The notes: generated by a model not told the origin, from the sequence alone. A stretch of 64,000 bases of DNA from Enterococcaceae bacterium OF42-14pH9A (GCA_027692465.1 JAQEYU010000003.1:124001-188000); one strand, 5' to 3'; counted from the first letter of the stretch, positions 37,982 through 48,823 are shown. A program made the numbers and translations.

Positions 37982-38953
37982 GTGAACATGGACAAAAAAA
38001 TCATCGGAATCGACCTTGGCGGGACTACCGCTAAATTTGCCATCATGACAGCAGAAGGCGAGATCCAGCAAAAATGGAGTATCGAAACCAATATTTTGGA
38101 TGACGGCAGCCACATCGTACCGGATCTCATCGAATCCATCAATCATCATTTAGATCTGTATGATATGAAACCGGCAGACTTTGTCGGGATTGGCATGGGG
38201 ACACCCGGGAGCGTAGACATCGAAGCGGGAACCGTTATCGGTGCCTATAATCTGAACTGGACGACTTTGCAGCCGGTAAAAGAACAGATCGAATCCGGGA
38301 CCGGAATCAAATTTGCGATCGATAATGATGCCAATGTTGCTGCACTGGGAGAACGTTGGAAAGGTGCCGGGGAGAATAATCCGGATGTTGTCTTCATGAC
38401 GTTGGGAACCGGTGTCGGCGGCGGAATCATCGCTGCAGGCAATCTGCTTCACGGTGTTGCCGGATGTGCCGGTGAGATTGGTCACGTTACGGTGGATCCG
38501 GAAGGCTTTATGTGTACCTGCGGCAAGCGGGGCTGTCTGGAAACTGTTTCCAGTGCGACCGGGGTCGTGCGGGTGGCTCGGACCATGGCCGAAGAATACG
38601 CCGGCGATTCCGATCTGAAAAAACAATTGGATGATGGCCAGGATATCTCTTCCAAAGATGTCTTTGAAGCAGCACAAGCCGATGATCCTTTTGCACTGAT
38701 GGTAGTCGATAAGGTCTGCTTTTATTTGGGGCTGGCTTGCGGGAATCTGGGAAACACTTTGAATCCTGACAGCATTGTTATCGGCGGCGGGGTTTCGGCA
38801 GCCGGAGAATTTCTTCGTAGCCGCGTAGAAAAATACTTCCGGGAATTTACGTTCCCGCAAGTCACCAACTCGACAAAAATCAAATTGGCACAACTGGGCA
38901 ATGAAGCCGGCGTAATCGGGGCCGGGTCCTTGGCGCTGCAGTTTGCAGAATAA
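37982..38953 (+). CDS. glcK: ROK family glucokinase
   Basis: 323-aa glucokinase phosphorylating free glucose with ATP. Phosphate motif GIDLGGTTAKFAI, catalytic Asp in AIDNDANVAALGE, GTGVGGGII, and the ROK zinc motif CTCGKRGCLE with His in EIGHVTV. GTG 37982 follows AGGAGAG by six bases; the more usual ATG 37988 is also possible. ROK repressors are excluded by the absence of an N-terminal HTH. Confidence 0.94.
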   Translation: MNMDKKIIGIDLGGTTAKFAIMTAEGEIQQKWSIETNILDDGSHIVPDLIESINHHLDLYDMKPADFVGIGMGTPGSVDIEAGTVIGAYNLNWTTLQPVKEQIESGTGIKFAIDNDANVAALGERWKGAGENNPDVVFMTLGTGVGGGIIAAGNLLHGVAGCAGEIGHVTVDPEGFMCTCGKRGCLETVSSATGVVRVARTMAEEYAGDSDLKKQLDDGQDISSKDVFEAAQADDPFALMVVDKVCFYLGLACGNLGNTLNPDSIVIGGGVSAAGEFLRSRVEKYFREFTFPQVTNSTKIKLAQLGNEAGVIGAGSLALQFAE

Positions 38954-39018
38954 TCGTATGAATTCGTGAAGTTCGGCAGGGGAACTGCCGAACTTTTATA
39001 AAGGAAGGTTTGGAACCT

Positions 39019-39429
39019 ATGAAATTGTTTTTAGCACTCAGTGGATGGGCAATGCTCAATATCATTTTGGGACTCGTCGTCTTGGCGATTGCCATCTATG
39101 AACTGTACACCTACATCCAAGGACGTCGTTCAGCTACCCTGCTGACGGAAGAAGAGTTTAAAGAAGGAATGCGCAAGGCCCAAGTTGTGGATATCCGTGA
39201 ACGGGATGATTTCAACGCTGGTCATATTCTTGGTGCCCGCAATATTCCCTATTCGACACTGGCCAATTCTTACGGCAGCTTCCGTAAAGACCAGCCGATT
39301 TATTTATATGATCGTAAAAAGTCTTTGGCGGTCCGTTCGGCTATCAAATTGAAAAAACAAGGCTTTCAAGATATTTATATTTTGAAGACCGGCTACGAAG
39401 AGTGGAGCGGGAAAACCAAAAGAAAATAA
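39019..39429 (+). CDS. Membrane-anchored rhodanese-like protein without catalytic Cys
   Basis: 136-aa protein: one membrane helix (about 9-31) then a rhodanese domain (about 42-130) with VVDIRERDDFNAGHILGARN. The active-site loop that normally begins with Cys reads YLYDRKKSLAVRS, placing Asp98 at the Cys position, so sulfurtransfer is unlikely. AGGAAGG precedes ATG. Bacillus YqhL occupies a similar place after glcK. Probably a binding or sensor module. Confidence 0.85.
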   Translation: MKLFLALSGWAMLNIILGLVVLAIAIYELYTYIQGRRSATLLTEEEFKEGMRKAQVVDIRERDDFNAGHILGARNIPYSTLANSYGSFRKDQPIYLYDRKKSLAVRSAIKLKKQGFQDIYILKTGYEEWSGKTKRK

Positions 39430-39444
39430 GCAGCAGACAGCGAC

Positions 39445-39485
39445 AGAGCCTGATCGGATTTTGAAAGATCAGGTTCTGTCTTTTC
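39445..39485 (+). terminator. Terminator after the rhodanese gene
   Basis: AGAGCCTGATC/GATCAGGTTCT stem then GTCTTTTC. Confidence 0.7.
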
Positions 39486-39535
39486 CTTTGCCGGCAGAAC
39501 AATCGGGTGATACACTTTGGATGGAGGTGGTTTGG

Positions 39536-39886
39536 ATGATTCTGTTGAAAAGAGTTTATGAGGCACCCTCTGCTGCGGATGGATACCGGGTTCTGGTGGA
39601 TCGTGTCTGGCCGCGCGGAGAAAAGAAAGTCACAGCACAGTTGGATGATTGGCTCAAAGATATCGGTCCCAGCAAGGAGTTGCGGCAATGGTTCAATCAC
39701 GAAGACGACAAATACCCTGAATTCAAGCAGCGGTATGAAGAAGAGTTGAAAAGCGGCCCGCAAGCTGAAGCGATGGCAAAACTCAAAGGGATTGTAAAAG
39801 ATCATGACACAGTTACGCTTTTATATGGCGCTAAAAACGAGGTGCACAATCAGGCAGTTGTTTTGAAGGAGTTGTTGGAGGGATAG
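39536..39886 (+). CDS. DUF488 family protein (YeaO-like)
   Basis: 116-aa protein of the DUF488/YeaO family. VLVDRVWPRGEKK and WFNHEDDKYPEFKQRYEEEL are family signatures. No biochemical role is established. ATG 39536 follows GGAGGTGG; the frame extends upstream to 39461 but through the preceding terminator, so that is rejected. Confidence 0.87.
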   Translation: MILLKRVYEAPSAADGYRVLVDRVWPRGEKKVTAQLDDWLKDIGPSKELRQWFNHEDDKYPEFKQRYEEELKSGPQAEAMAKLKGIVKDHDTVTLLYGAKNEVHNQAVVLKELLEG

Positions 39887-40098
39887 TTGCTCAGAAGCGT
39901 TGTCTATTTCGGATCCAGCGGCAGAAATCAGCTGCAAGGTTGCAGTTTCTGACCAGCCGGGAATAGATTTGAGAGTCTTCTGAGACTGTTCAATACTTGG
40001 CCGGTTGCTTTCAAATCGTCCGAATGCAGCCGTAGCCGCTTTTTATTCGAAGGATCTACTGACTTTTGGAGGCGGGCGGCGGGTTAAAATATGTAAAG
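39887..40098. other. Intergenic stretch after the DUF488 gene
   Basis: No supported gene or family element; a weak GCAGCGGCAGAAATCAGCTGC dyad is the only structure seen. Confidence 0.35.
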
Positions 40099-40133
40099 AA
40101 AAGGCTCGGTCTTTGGGAAAGACCGAGCCTTTT
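40099..40133. terminator. Bidirectional terminator after the DUF3042 gene
   Basis: AAAAGGCTCGGTCTTT pairs perfectly with AAAGACCGAGCCTTTT around GGG. Confidence 0.9.
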
Positions 40134-40146
40134 GTGTGTACGGTGA

Positions 40147-40314
40147 TTAGCGGGCGATGCGTTTGCGTGCCGCCTTCTTGCGGTTTTCTTCGATCATCGC
40201 TTCTTTTTCATCGATGGGATCGATGATTTGTTTTTTGACTGCTACGGCAAAACCGGCAACAGCTGCTGCTGTGGCTACCGTACCTACTAACAAGCCGGAT
40301 ACAAATTTTTTCAT
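40147..40314 (-). CDS. DUF3042 family small membrane protein
   Basis: 55-aa protein on the reverse strand starting MKKFVSGLLVGTVATAAAVA, a single membrane helix (about 5-26), then an amphipathic, basic tail ending KKAARKRIAR. It matches the DUF3042 pattern of Lactobacillales. GAGGTGA lies seven bases before ATG 40314; an ATG immediately upstream (40317) would add one Met. Converges on its terminator. Function unknown. Confidence 0.85.
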   Translation of the reverse strand: MKKFVSGLLVGTVATAAAVAGFAVAVKKQIIDPIDEKEAMIEENRKKAARKRIAR

Positions 40315-40428
40315 CATCCTTCACCTCAACTATAATAGATTTTATAATTTCATTATGAAGGAAGCTTCGCTAAATGAAAAGAAATAACCCTTATCTGACG
40401 GGAGCAGGGAGAGAAATGGCAAGTATTT

Positions 40429-40588
40429 GAAGGCTTCCGGAAAAAGCCGCCAGCAGCAATTTTGGTCCTTTTCACCGCCGGCTGTGTCATAAAGGCAGAG
40501 CTTCAGCATCACCTCAAGGAGCAGCTGCTCCTTGATTTTGGCGAGGCTTCAGAAAGGGAGCCGCTGAAATTTCCAGATAAACCTTAAG
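40429..40588 (+). repeat. Interspersed repeat element, copy 7 (degenerate)
   Basis: GAAGGCTTCCGGAAAAAGCC at the left, core CAGCAATTTTGGTCCTTTTC, an internal palindrome AAGGAGCAGCTGCTCCTT, and CCAGATAAACCTTAA at the right. Ends are decayed relative to the family. Confidence 0.55.
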
Positions 40589-40616
40589 AATTTCTCAATA
40601 AGCAGCCAATTGGCTC

Positions 40617-40645
40617 TTGAAAATATTTAGTAAATATTTTATAAT
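40617..40645 (+). promoter_or_regulatory. galK promoter
   Basis: TTGAAA and TATAAT with a 17-base spacer, 34 bases before the galK start. Confidence 0.8.
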
Positions 40646-40658
40646 AAGTTTACTAAAT
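40625..40658 (+). promoter_or_regulatory. Dyad operator on the galK promoter (probable GalR site)
   Basis: ATTTAGTAAA (40625-40634) and its exact inverse TTTACTAAAT (40649-40658) enclose the -10. The LacI-family regulator encoded at the end of the cluster is the likely ligand. Confidence 0.65.
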
Positions 40659-40679
40659 TGAAAAGAAGAGGTGCGAAGC

Positions 40680-41843
40680 ATGGATAAGGATCTTCACAGT
40701 ATTTTTAATGAGAAATTCGGTACAGAAGCGGCAGGAGAATATTTTGCGCCTGGGCGAATCAATCTGATCGGTGAGCATACAGATTACAATGGCGGTCATG
40801 TTTTCCCGGCATCCATTACGATTGGGACATTCGGCTTGGCCAAAAGACGGGAGGATGACCGGGTACGACTGTACTCTGAGAACTTCCCAGGCAAAGGAAT
40901 CATTGAATTTTCAATCAATGATCTGGAGTTTCGGAAAGAAGACGATTGGACCAACTATCCGAAGGGCATGATGAAATTTCTGAAAGCTGACGGGTATTCG
41001 ATCGATTCGGGTCTGGATATGATCTTTTATGGAACTATCCCTAACGGTGCCGGCTTGTCCTCTTCAGCTTCCATCGAGCTTTTGACCGGGGTTGTTTTAA
41101 ACGATTTGTTTGATCTGAATGTAAAAATGATCGATTTGGTGGAAATCGGCAAACGAGTAGAAAACAAATTTATCGGCGTTAATTCCGGAATCATGGATCA
41201 GTTTGCCATCGGAATGGGTAAAAAGGACCATGCCATCCTGCTTGACACTAACACACTGGAGTATGAACTGGTACCGGCCGAGTTCGGTGAGTATGTCGTT
41301 GCAATCATGAATACCAACAAGCGCCGTGAGCTGGCAGATTCCAAGTACAATGAACGCCGTTCGGAATGTGAAAAAGCCCTGAGCTTGTTGCAGACAAAAC
41401 TTTCAATCAAGTCATTGGGTGAACTGGATGAAGCAACATTCTTTGCCAATACAGATCTGATCAACGATGAAACCCTGATCAAACGTGCGAAACATGCCGT
41501 GTTGGAGAACGAACGGACGATGAAAGCCAAAGAAGCGCTGGTTGCCGGTGATTTGGCGACGTTCGGTCAACTGCTGAATGCTTCTCACGCTTCTTTGAAG
41601 GACGATTATGAAGTGACCGGCATCGAGTTGGATACATTGGTCGCTGCTGCACAGGCCCAAGACGGTGTTTTGGGGGCGCGGATGACCGGAGCCGGTTTCG
41701 GCGGCTGTGCCATTGCTTTGGTGAAAGACAGTGAATGGGACAATTTTGTAAACAACGTCAAACAAGCCTATGTTGATAAAATCGGTTACGGTACTGATAT
41801 TTACAAAGCTTCAATCGATGACGGGGCCCGCAAACTGAAATAA
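40680..41843 (+). CDS. galK: Galactokinase
   Basis: 387-aa GHMP kinase phosphorylating galactose at C1, first enzyme of the Leloir pathway. [20 protein letters not shown] (galactose binding), [13 protein letters not shown] (ATP loop) and [16 protein letters not shown] (third GHMP motif) are all intact. GAAGAGGTG precedes ATG 40680. First gene of galK-galE-galT-galR. Confidence 0.96.
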   Translation: MDKDLHSIFNEKFGTEAAGEYFAPGRINLIGEHTDYNGGHVFPASITIGTFGLAKRREDDRVRLYSENFPGKGIIEFSINDLEFRKEDDWTNYPKGMMKFLKADGYSIDSGLDMIFYGTIPNGAGLSSSASIELLTGVVLNDLFDLNVKMIDLVEIGKRVENKFIGVNSGIMDQFAIGMGKKDHAILLDTNTLEYELVPAEFGEYVVAIMNTNKRRELADSKYNERRSECEKALSLLQTKLSIKSLGELDEATFFANTDLINDETLIKRAKHAVLENERTMKAKEALVAGDLATFGQLLNASHASLKDDYEVTGIELDTLVAAAQAQDGVLGARMTGAGFGGCAIALVKDSEWDNFVNNVKQAYVDKIGYGTDIYKASIDDGARKLK

Positions 41844-41919
41844 TCGGGTATAATCGATTGCAGGTGCTTTTCGATATACCATGAAATGAAATTGAAAGCC
41901 AACTTGAGGAGGAAACTAA

Positions 41920-42915
41920 ATGTCTATTTTAGTGTTGGGCGGAGCCGGTTATATCGGTTCCCATGCCGTTGATCAACTGATCAGCAAAGGTTACAAAGTC
42001 GTAGTTGTTGACAGTCTGTTCACCGGTCACCGGGCGGCGATTCACGAAGCAGCTGCTTTTTATGAAGGGGATATCCGCGATAAAGAATTTCTGTCAGGCG
42101 TTTTTGAAAAAGAAACGATTGAAGGCGTTATGCACTTTGCGGCCTTTTCATTGGTAGGCGAATCCGTGGAGAAACCGTTGAAGTACTTCAACAATAATGT
42201 TTACGGGATGCAGGTTCTGTTGGAAGTGATGCAAGAACATGATGTGAAGCACATCGTCTTCTCTTCGACAGCTGCAACTTATGGAGAACCGGAAGTGGTG
42301 CCGATTTCAGAAGAAATGCCCACCAATCCGAAAAATCCATACGGTGAAAGCAAGCTGATTATGGAAAAAATGATGAAATGGTGCGACGAGGCATATGGAA
42401 TGAAATACGTCGCTCTGCGCTATTTCAACGTGGCCGGTGCCAAAGCCGATGCTTCCATCGGGGAAGACCACGATCCGGAAACTCATCTGGTGCCCATCAT
42501 TCTGCAGGTCGCTCTGGGTCAGCGGGCAGCATTGAAAATCTTCGGTGACGATTATGCTACACCGGACGGGACCTGTATCCGGGATTATGTTCAGGTAGAA
42601 GACCTGATTGCAGCCCACATCCTGGCCTTGGAATACCTGAAAGCCGGTAACGAGTCCAATGTCTTCAATCTGGGCTCAAACAACGGCTACTCCGTCAAAG
42701 AAATGCTGGAAGCCGCACGTGTTGTGACCGGTAAAGAAATTCCTGCTGAAATTGCTCCTCGGCGAGCAGGTGATCCGGCTAAATTGGTAGCTGCCAGTGA
42801 AAAAGCTAAGACAATCCTGGGCTGGCAACCGGCTTATACGGATGTCAAAGAAATCATCCGGACCGCTTGGAACTGGCATGTCAGCCATCCAAAAGGCTAC
42901 GATGACAAGCAATAA
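41920..42915 (+). CDS. galE: UDP-glucose 4-epimerase
   Basis: 331-aa short-chain epimerase interconverting UDP-galactose and UDP-glucose. NAD motif [14 protein letters not shown], catalytic YGESK (Tyr-x-x-x-Lys) and the Ser/Thr in SSTAATYGE are present. GAGGAGG before ATG. Followed by a terminator hairpin that can reduce galT expression. Confidence 0.96.
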   Translation: MSILVLGGAGYIGSHAVDQLISKGYKVVVVDSLFTGHRAAIHEAAAFYEGDIRDKEFLSGVFEKETIEGVMHFAAFSLVGESVEKPLKYFNNNVYGMQVLLEVMQEHDVKHIVFSSTAATYGEPEVVPISEEMPTNPKNPYGESKLIMEKMMKWCDEAYGMKYVALRYFNVAGAKADASIGEDHDPETHLVPIILQVALGQRAALKIFGDDYATPDGTCIRDYVQVEDLIAAHILALEYLKAGNESNVFNLGSNNGYSVKEMLEAARVVTGKEIPAEIAPRRAGDPAKLVAASEKAKTILGWQPAYTDVKEIIRTAWNWHVSHPKGYDDKQ

Positions 42916-42939
42916 ACGTATTCTGAACTTCTGATAACG

Positions 42940-42988
42940 GACCGGTGTCTGATCGTGGAAACTTCACAACGGTCACCGGTCTGTTTTT
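42940..42988 (+). terminator. Terminator-like hairpin between galE and galT
   Basis: GACCGGTG and CACCGGTC pair perfectly across a 26-base loop, followed by TGTTTTT. It lies inside the operon, so it may attenuate rather than stop. Confidence 0.65.
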
Positions 42989-43059
42989 ACAAAACTCTCC
43001 GCTTGCAAGCGGGTAATCATGATGAAGCGGCTGCGGCCGTTTCGAAGGGAGAAACGAAC

Positions 43060-44547
43060 ATGACGCTCAGTCAGACGATTTTTGATTTTACGACGCTGGC
43101 CATCAAAGCCGGCGGTTGGATGGATATGGACCGCATTTATTTGCAAAACCGGGTCTTAGGGATGATCGGCGAAGATGCTCTGGGGGAATATGAGGTCAAG
43201 ATGCCGGAACGGACGTCGATTCAGCTGATGGACGAGCTGGTGGCAAAAGCCAAAGAAAACGGAGTCGTAGGGGAAACACTGGCAGAGCAGGAAATTTTTG
43301 AAGCACAGCTGATGGACCTGATGACACCGCCGCCATCTGTGGTCAACGCTCTGTTTGCTCAGCATTATTCCAAAGATCCCAAAGAAGCGACGGATTATTT
43401 CTTTGGACTTTGCAAAGACAATGACTACATCAAGACCCGAGCGATTGCCAAAAATATCGTCTTTCCCGCTGAAACCGAGTATGGGACACTGGAAATCACC
43501 ATCAATCTTTCCAAACCGGAAAAAGATCCAAAAGAAATCGCAGCTCAACGTAATGCAGTGACGGTCGACTATCCGAAGTGCATGCTGTGCATGGAGAATG
43601 AAGGCTATAAAGGACGTATGAACTATCCGGCTCGCACCAATCACCGAATCATCCGCATGAATTTGGACGGCGAGGGTTGGGGCTTCCAATATTCGCCATA
43701 CGCTTACTACAACGAGCACTGTATCGTCTTAAGAGAAGAACATCTGCCGATGAAGATCTCTCGCAAAACATTTGAACGTCTGCTGAAAGTTATCGAAGTA
43801 TTGCCCCATTATTTCGTAGGCTCAAATGCTGACCTGCCTATCGTGGGTGGCTCAATCTTAAGCCATGACCACTACCAAGGAGGCAATCACAGTTTTGCGA
43901 TGGCCAAAGCCGAAATGGAAAAAAGTTTTACCCTGACTGCATATCCTCAGATCAAAGCCGGGATTGTCAAATGGCCGATGTCAGTCATCCGTCTGCAATC
44001 TGTCAGCCAGGAGCAATTGGTGGATTGTGCGGATCATATTTTGGCAAAATGGAAAGTGTACTCCGATGAATCGGTCTTTGTCCGAGCATTTTCTGAAGAC
44101 GGCACACCGCACCATACGATTACTCCGATTGCACGACGAAACGGGGAATTGTTTGAAATCGATTTGGTCTTGCGGGACAACAACGTCTCAGAAGAATTTC
44201 CAGATGGTATCTTCCATCCTCATCCGGAAGTACAGCATATCAAAAAAGAAAATATCGGTCTGATCGAAGTCATGGGGTTGGCGGTATTGCCGCCAAGACT
44301 GGCGACAGAACTCAAAGAAGTCGAAAAATATGTGTTGGATCAGCCAAACGAGATCGCTTCGATGCATGTCCCGTGGGCCGATGAAATGAAGAGCAGCTAT
44401 ACATTGACAGCAGAGAATGTCACCGGGATCGTGCAAAAAGAGGTCGGACTGATTTTTGCCAAAGTTTTGGAACATGCCGGTGTGTTCAAAAGAGACGCGA
44501 GGGGACAGGCAGCCTTCCAGCGGTTTATCGACACGTTGCAGGACTGA
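43060..44547 (+). CDS. galT: Galactose-1-phosphate uridylyltransferase (type 2)
   Basis: 495-aa uridylyltransferase of the Firmicutes GalT type, longer than and distinct from the E. coli type. It carries LPIVGGSILSHDHYQGGNH with the histidine region for UMP transfer and an N-terminal CMLCMENEGYKGRMNYPART segment. ATG 43060 follows GAAGGGAG; a longer frame reaching back to 42955 would cross the terminator hairpin and is rejected. Confidence 0.95.
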   Translation: MTLSQTIFDFTTLAIKAGGWMDMDRIYLQNRVLGMIGEDALGEYEVKMPERTSIQLMDELVAKAKENGVVGETLAEQEIFEAQLMDLMTPPPSVVNALFAQHYSKDPKEATDYFFGLCKDNDYIKTRAIAKNIVFPAETEYGTLEITINLSKPEKDPKEIAAQRNAVTVDYPKCMLCMENEGYKGRMNYPARTNHRIIRMNLDGEGWGFQYSPYAYYNEHCIVLREEHLPMKISRKTFERLLKVIEVLPHYFVGSNADLPIVGGSILSHDHYQGGNHSFAMAKAEMEKSFTLTAYPQIKAGIVKWPMSVIRLQSVSQEQLVDCADHILAKWKVYSDESVFVRAFSEDGTPHHTITPIARRNGELFEIDLVLRDNNVSEEFPDGIFHPHPEVQHIKKENIGLIEVMGLAVLPPRLATELKEVEKYVLDQPNEIASMHVPWADEMKSSYTLTAENVTGIVQKEVGLIFAKVLEHAGVFKRDARGQAAFQRFIDTLQD

Positions 44548-44654
44548 CAGCCGGCAGTCAGCAGCTGCTGTAAGATAAAGTCGCGGGGGTGTGCTTTCAA
44601 AAGCTGCGCTGAGAAAAAACTTCCGGTGCCGGCTGGAGAATGTCACCTACGTAA

Positions 44655-45662
<1,008 letters not shown>

Positions 45663-45674
45663 GCAACGGATTAA

Positions 45675-45823
45675 CTCTGGTGCGGTCAATGACAGGCAGC
45701 GCAGGAGTTTGTGATCAGAAGAGCGGTTGCATTTTTTGGCGCTTCCTGTAAAAAGGAGTTTTTGGCTCGGCGGCAATTTCTCAAAACTGCGAGCCTCACC
45801 GAAGCTTTCAGACACAGCTGAAT
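45675..45823 (+). repeat. Interspersed repeat element, copy 8 (degenerate)
   Basis: The right end GAAGCTTTCAGACACAGCTGAA matches the family terminus, and GGCTCGGCGGCAATTTCTC, then AAAACTGCGAG corresponds to the core. The left end is decayed; boundaries approximate. It fills part of the galR-tsaB gap, which holds no gene. Confidence 0.5.
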
Positions 45824-46060
45824 TTTTTGCAATTGTCCGGATGATACGGGCCATAATGCTGCTTTCCTGCAAGTTTGTTCTCAAAGGGCAGGTACGGCAT
45901 GCAGGTTCTTGTCTCCGGATAGTTTGCGTTGCACGGGAACTGATCCCCCTCTTTTAAAATGTGTTAAAATATGCTAGAATGTAACGTTTGTAAGCAGTAA
46001 TGGAGCTGCGTGCTGTTTTTTACAGGACTGAAGTATGTATGACCAAAAGGATGGACGAAA

Positions 46061-46780
46061 ATGAAAGTATTGGCTTTTGATACCTCAAACCAGGCGTTGA
46101 CGGCCGCTTTGACCGAAGACGACAGGATCATCAACGAGTTAATCACCACCAATAATAAAAACCACAGTGTGACCTTGATGCCTGCGATCCAGCAACTGAT
46201 GGCCGAAGCCGGTTGGCAGCCCCTTGATCTTGATCGGATCGTCACTGCCCAAGGGCCCGGTTCCTATACCGGTCTCAGGATTGGCGTTACTACAGCGAAA
46301 ACATTGGCTTACACATTGAAAAAAGAATTGGTCGGGATTTCAAGTTTGGCGACGATCGCAGCCAATGCCCGCAACCGACAAGGACTATTGGTGCCGATCT
46401 TTGACGCACGGCGGCAAAACGTGTATGCCGGAATCTATCGCTGGGAGCAAGACACTCTGGTACAGGCAGCACCGGATCGTCATATCCCGCTAATCCGCTT
46501 GGCAGAAGAACTTTCTGATCAAAAAGAGGTCTTATTCCTTGGAACCGACACCGCCAAATTCCGTGACTTGCTGGCAGAATATGCACCCCATGCGGCGATC
46601 AATGAGATACCTCAATGGGATGTTCCGCATGGCAGTGTCCTGGCAGCACTCGGCACCCAAGCGGAACCGGTCGCAGATCTAGATGGATTTTTGCCGGCTT
46701 ATCTGAAACGCGTAGAAGCTGAAGAAAAATGGCTGGCTACCCATGATCCGGGGGACGAGGCATATGTTGAAAAAATTTAA
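46061..46780 (+). CDS. tsaB: tRNA threonylcarbamoyladenosine biosynthesis protein TsaB
   Basis: 239-aa ASKHA-fold partner of TsaD in t6A37 tRNA modification. LAFDTSNQALTAAL, QGPGSYTGLRIGVTTAKTLAY and IFDARRQNVYAG are typical. ATG after AAGGATGG. A TGCTAGAAT extended -10 lies about 85 bases upstream. Overlaps rimI by 17 bases. Confidence 0.94.
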   Translation: MKVLAFDTSNQALTAALTEDDRIINELITTNNKNHSVTLMPAIQQLMAEAGWQPLDLDRIVTAQGPGSYTGLRIGVTTAKTLAYTLKKELVGISSLATIAANARNRQGLLVPIFDARRQNVYAGIYRWEQDTLVQAAPDRHIPLIRLAEELSDQKEVLFLGTDTAKFRDLLAEYAPHAAINEIPQWDVPHGSVLAALGTQAEPVADLDGFLPAYLKRVEAEEKWLATHDPGDEAYVEKI

Positions 46781-47306
46781 AGCAATCAGTTCCGTCTGGC
46801 GGAAAAAGAAAGCACCTCAATATGAACGGCAGGCAGTGTCTATCGGCGGGAAGATTTACCTGCTGCGGGAGCTGACTGACGAGGATATCAAGTCCTTGAT
46901 CCTGCTGCAAAAAAAAGTCTATGCGGGCAACCTGCCTTGGACCCGTTCCGCCTTTTTGTCTGAGTTTGTCTCGCCGCTGCCGCATTTATACCTTTGTGCG
47001 GCCTTTGACGAAGAAATCATCGCCTTTTGCGGCTGCCGGATTCAGGGAAATGACGGACATATCACCAATGTAGCAGTTTTACCGGAATTCCAAGGTGCGG
47101 GTGTCGGCAGTTATCTGCTTAATGAATTGGAAAGCTTTTCCGTAGCGAACAACTGTGAAACCATGTCTTTGGAAGTTCGTCTCAGCAATCGTGATGCCCA
47201 ACGTTTATACCGCAAGCTGGGATTCGTTTCCCGCGCGATCAAAAAGGGCTACTATGATGAATCCAATGAAGATGCTTTGGATATGGTGAAATATCTCAAT
47301 GAATAA
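46764..47306 (+). CDS. rimI: Ribosomal protein S18 alanine N-acetyltransferase RimI
   Basis: 180-aa GNAT enzyme. Acetyl-CoA loop LPEFQGAGVGSYLLNELE after the HITNVAVLPEF strand, and LEVRLSNRDAQRLYRKLGF near the C-terminus are typical of RimI. ATG 46764 preceded by GACGAGG. The extra ~25-residue basic N-terminus is unusual. Lies between tsaB and a second GNAT gene. Confidence 0.88.
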   Translation: MLKKFKAISSVWRKKKAPQYERQAVSIGGKIYLLRELTDEDIKSLILLQKKVYAGNLPWTRSAFLSEFVSPLPHLYLCAAFDEEIIAFCGCRIQGNDGHITNVAVLPEFQGAGVGSYLLNELESFSVANNCETMSLEVRLSNRDAQRLYRKLGFVSRAIKKGYYDESNEDALDMVKYLNE

Positions 47307-47781
47307 GCGGACTGCAGTGATTATTTTGGAAAAAACCGGTCAAGCAGCGGCCGCTTTGTACGCTCTGGCAGCCGCTGCCTATCCCGCCGGCAGTCCCTGG
47401 ACGGCAGCTCAATTTGAAGCGGACTTGAAAAATCCCCAGACGCTTTACATTGCGGCGGTGGCTGACGATGGTACACTCGTCGCTTTTCTCGGCTGTCGCT
47501 ACCTTTTTGATGAAGGGGAGATCACCAATCTTGCTGTGCTTCCGGAGTATCGTCGACAGCGGCTAGGCAAACGATTGTTAGGGGCTTTGTTTGAATGCCT
47601 GCTGCAAAAAGAACCGCAGTTCACTGTCTTTTTAGAAGTGAGGAGCAGCAATCTCTCGGCACAAAAGCTTTACAGCGGACAGGGATTTGAAGTGATTGGC
47701 AGACGAAAACAATACTATCAGCATCCGACAGAAGATGCGCTGATTATGCGCAGAGTTTTGCCGGTAGAAAAGAAAGAGTGA
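47299..47781 (+). CDS. Second RimI-like GNAT acetyltransferase
   Basis: 160-aa paralogue of the preceding Rim[21 protein letters not shown] and [20 protein letters not shown] align with it. It overlaps rimI by eight bases and tsaD by four, so the four genes are one coupled unit. Either copy may be the true S18 acetyltransferase. Confidence 0.87.
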   Translation: MNKRTAVIILEKTGQAAAALYALAAAAYPAGSPWTAAQFEADLKNPQTLYIAAVADDGTLVAFLGCRYLFDEGEITNLAVLPEYRRQRLGKRLLGALFECLLQKEPQFTVFLEVRSSNLSAQKLYSGQGFEVIGRRKQYYQHPTEDALIMRRVLPVEKKE

Positions 47782-48818
47782 AACCTTTGGAAGAATTGAA
47801 ACGATCGGAATTGATTTTGGCAATTGAATCCAGCTGTGATGAAACAAGTGTCGCTGTTATCAAAGACGGCAGTGAGATCCTGAGCAATATCGTCGCTTCC
47901 CAGATCAAGAGCCATCAGCGGTTTGGCGGCGTAGTTCCTGAAGTAGCCAGTCGTCATCACGTGGAACAGATCACTATCTGTCTGGAAGATGCCTTGAACG
48001 AAGCCCAAGTGATCCCGGCAGATCTGACAGCAGTCGCAGTTACATACGGTCCCGGATTGGTGGGCTCTTTATTGATCGGGATCTCGGCAGCCAAGGCTTT
48101 TGCCTGGGCCCACGGGCTGCCCTTGATCCCGGTCAACCATATGGCCGGACACATCTATGCTGCCCGCTTTGTAGCGCCCCTTGAGTTCCCATTGATGGCA
48201 CTGCTGGTCAGCGGCGGCCATACGGAATTGGTTTACATGGCTGAAGACGGTTCCTATGAAATCATCGGGGAGACCCGCGATGATGCTGCCGGAGAAGCTT
48301 ATGACAAAGTGGGGCGGGTCCTGGGTCTGCCTTATCCCAGCGGAAAAGAGATCGATCATTTGGCTCATATCGGGCAAGAGGCCTATGATTTTCCTCGTGC
48401 GATGCTTCATGAAGACAATTTCGACTTCAGCTTCAGCGGACTGAAAAGTGCCTTTATTAATCTGGTCCACAATGGTGAGCAGCGGGGGGAAACCTTCGAA
48501 AAAGCCGATCTCGCAGCCAGCTTTCAAGCCAGCGTCTGTGAAGTCTTGATCGAAAAGACGCTGCGGGCCTGTAAAACCTATCCAGTGAAGCAACTTATTG
48601 TAGCCGGCGGTGTTGCGGCAAACCAAGGACTGCGGGAAGGTTTGACCCAAAAAGCGGCGACACAGCTGCCGGAGCTGCAGCTGTTGATTCCGCCGTTGCG
48701 TTTGTGCGGCGACAATGCTGCGATGATCGGAGCAGCGGCTCATATCGAGCTGCAAAAGGGACGGTTTGCCGATCTTTCCTTGAATGCGGATCCCAGTCTT
48801 AGCTTTCAGAATATTTGA
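47778..48818 (+). CDS. tsaD: tRNA threonylcarbamoyladenosine biosynthesis protein TsaD
   Basis: 346-aa catalytic subunit transferring threonylcarbamoyl to A37 of tRNA. The metal-binding [11 protein letters not shown] histidines, [14 protein letters not shown] and [10 protein letters not shown] are intact. GTG 47778 overlaps the previous TGA; a TTG at 47787 with similar weak ribosome-site support is the alternative and would begin closer to the family start. Confidence 0.95.
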   Translation: MKPLEELKRSELILAIESSCDETSVAVIKDGSEILSNIVASQIKSHQRFGGVVPEVASRHHVEQITICLEDALNEAQVIPADLTAVAVTYGPGLVGSLLIGISAAKAFAWAHGLPLIPVNHMAGHIYAARFVAPLEFPLMALLVSGGHTELVYMAEDGSYEIIGETRDDAAGEAYDKVGRVLGLPYPSGKEIDHLAHIGQEAYDFPRAMLHEDNFDFSFSGLKSAFINLVHNGEQRGETFEKADLAASFQASVCEVLIEKTLRACKTYPVKQLIVAGGVAANQGLREGLTQKAATQLPELQLLIPPLRLCGDNAAMIGAAAHIELQKGRFADLSLNADPSLSFQNI

Positions 48819-48823
48819 ACCTC

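Noticed and set aside
38150..38893. 247-aa open frame opposite glcK
   Set aside because: Antisense shadow of an unambiguous ROK kinase.
42955..43059. Longer N-terminus for galT
   Set aside because: It would be translated through the terminator hairpin and is not family-like.
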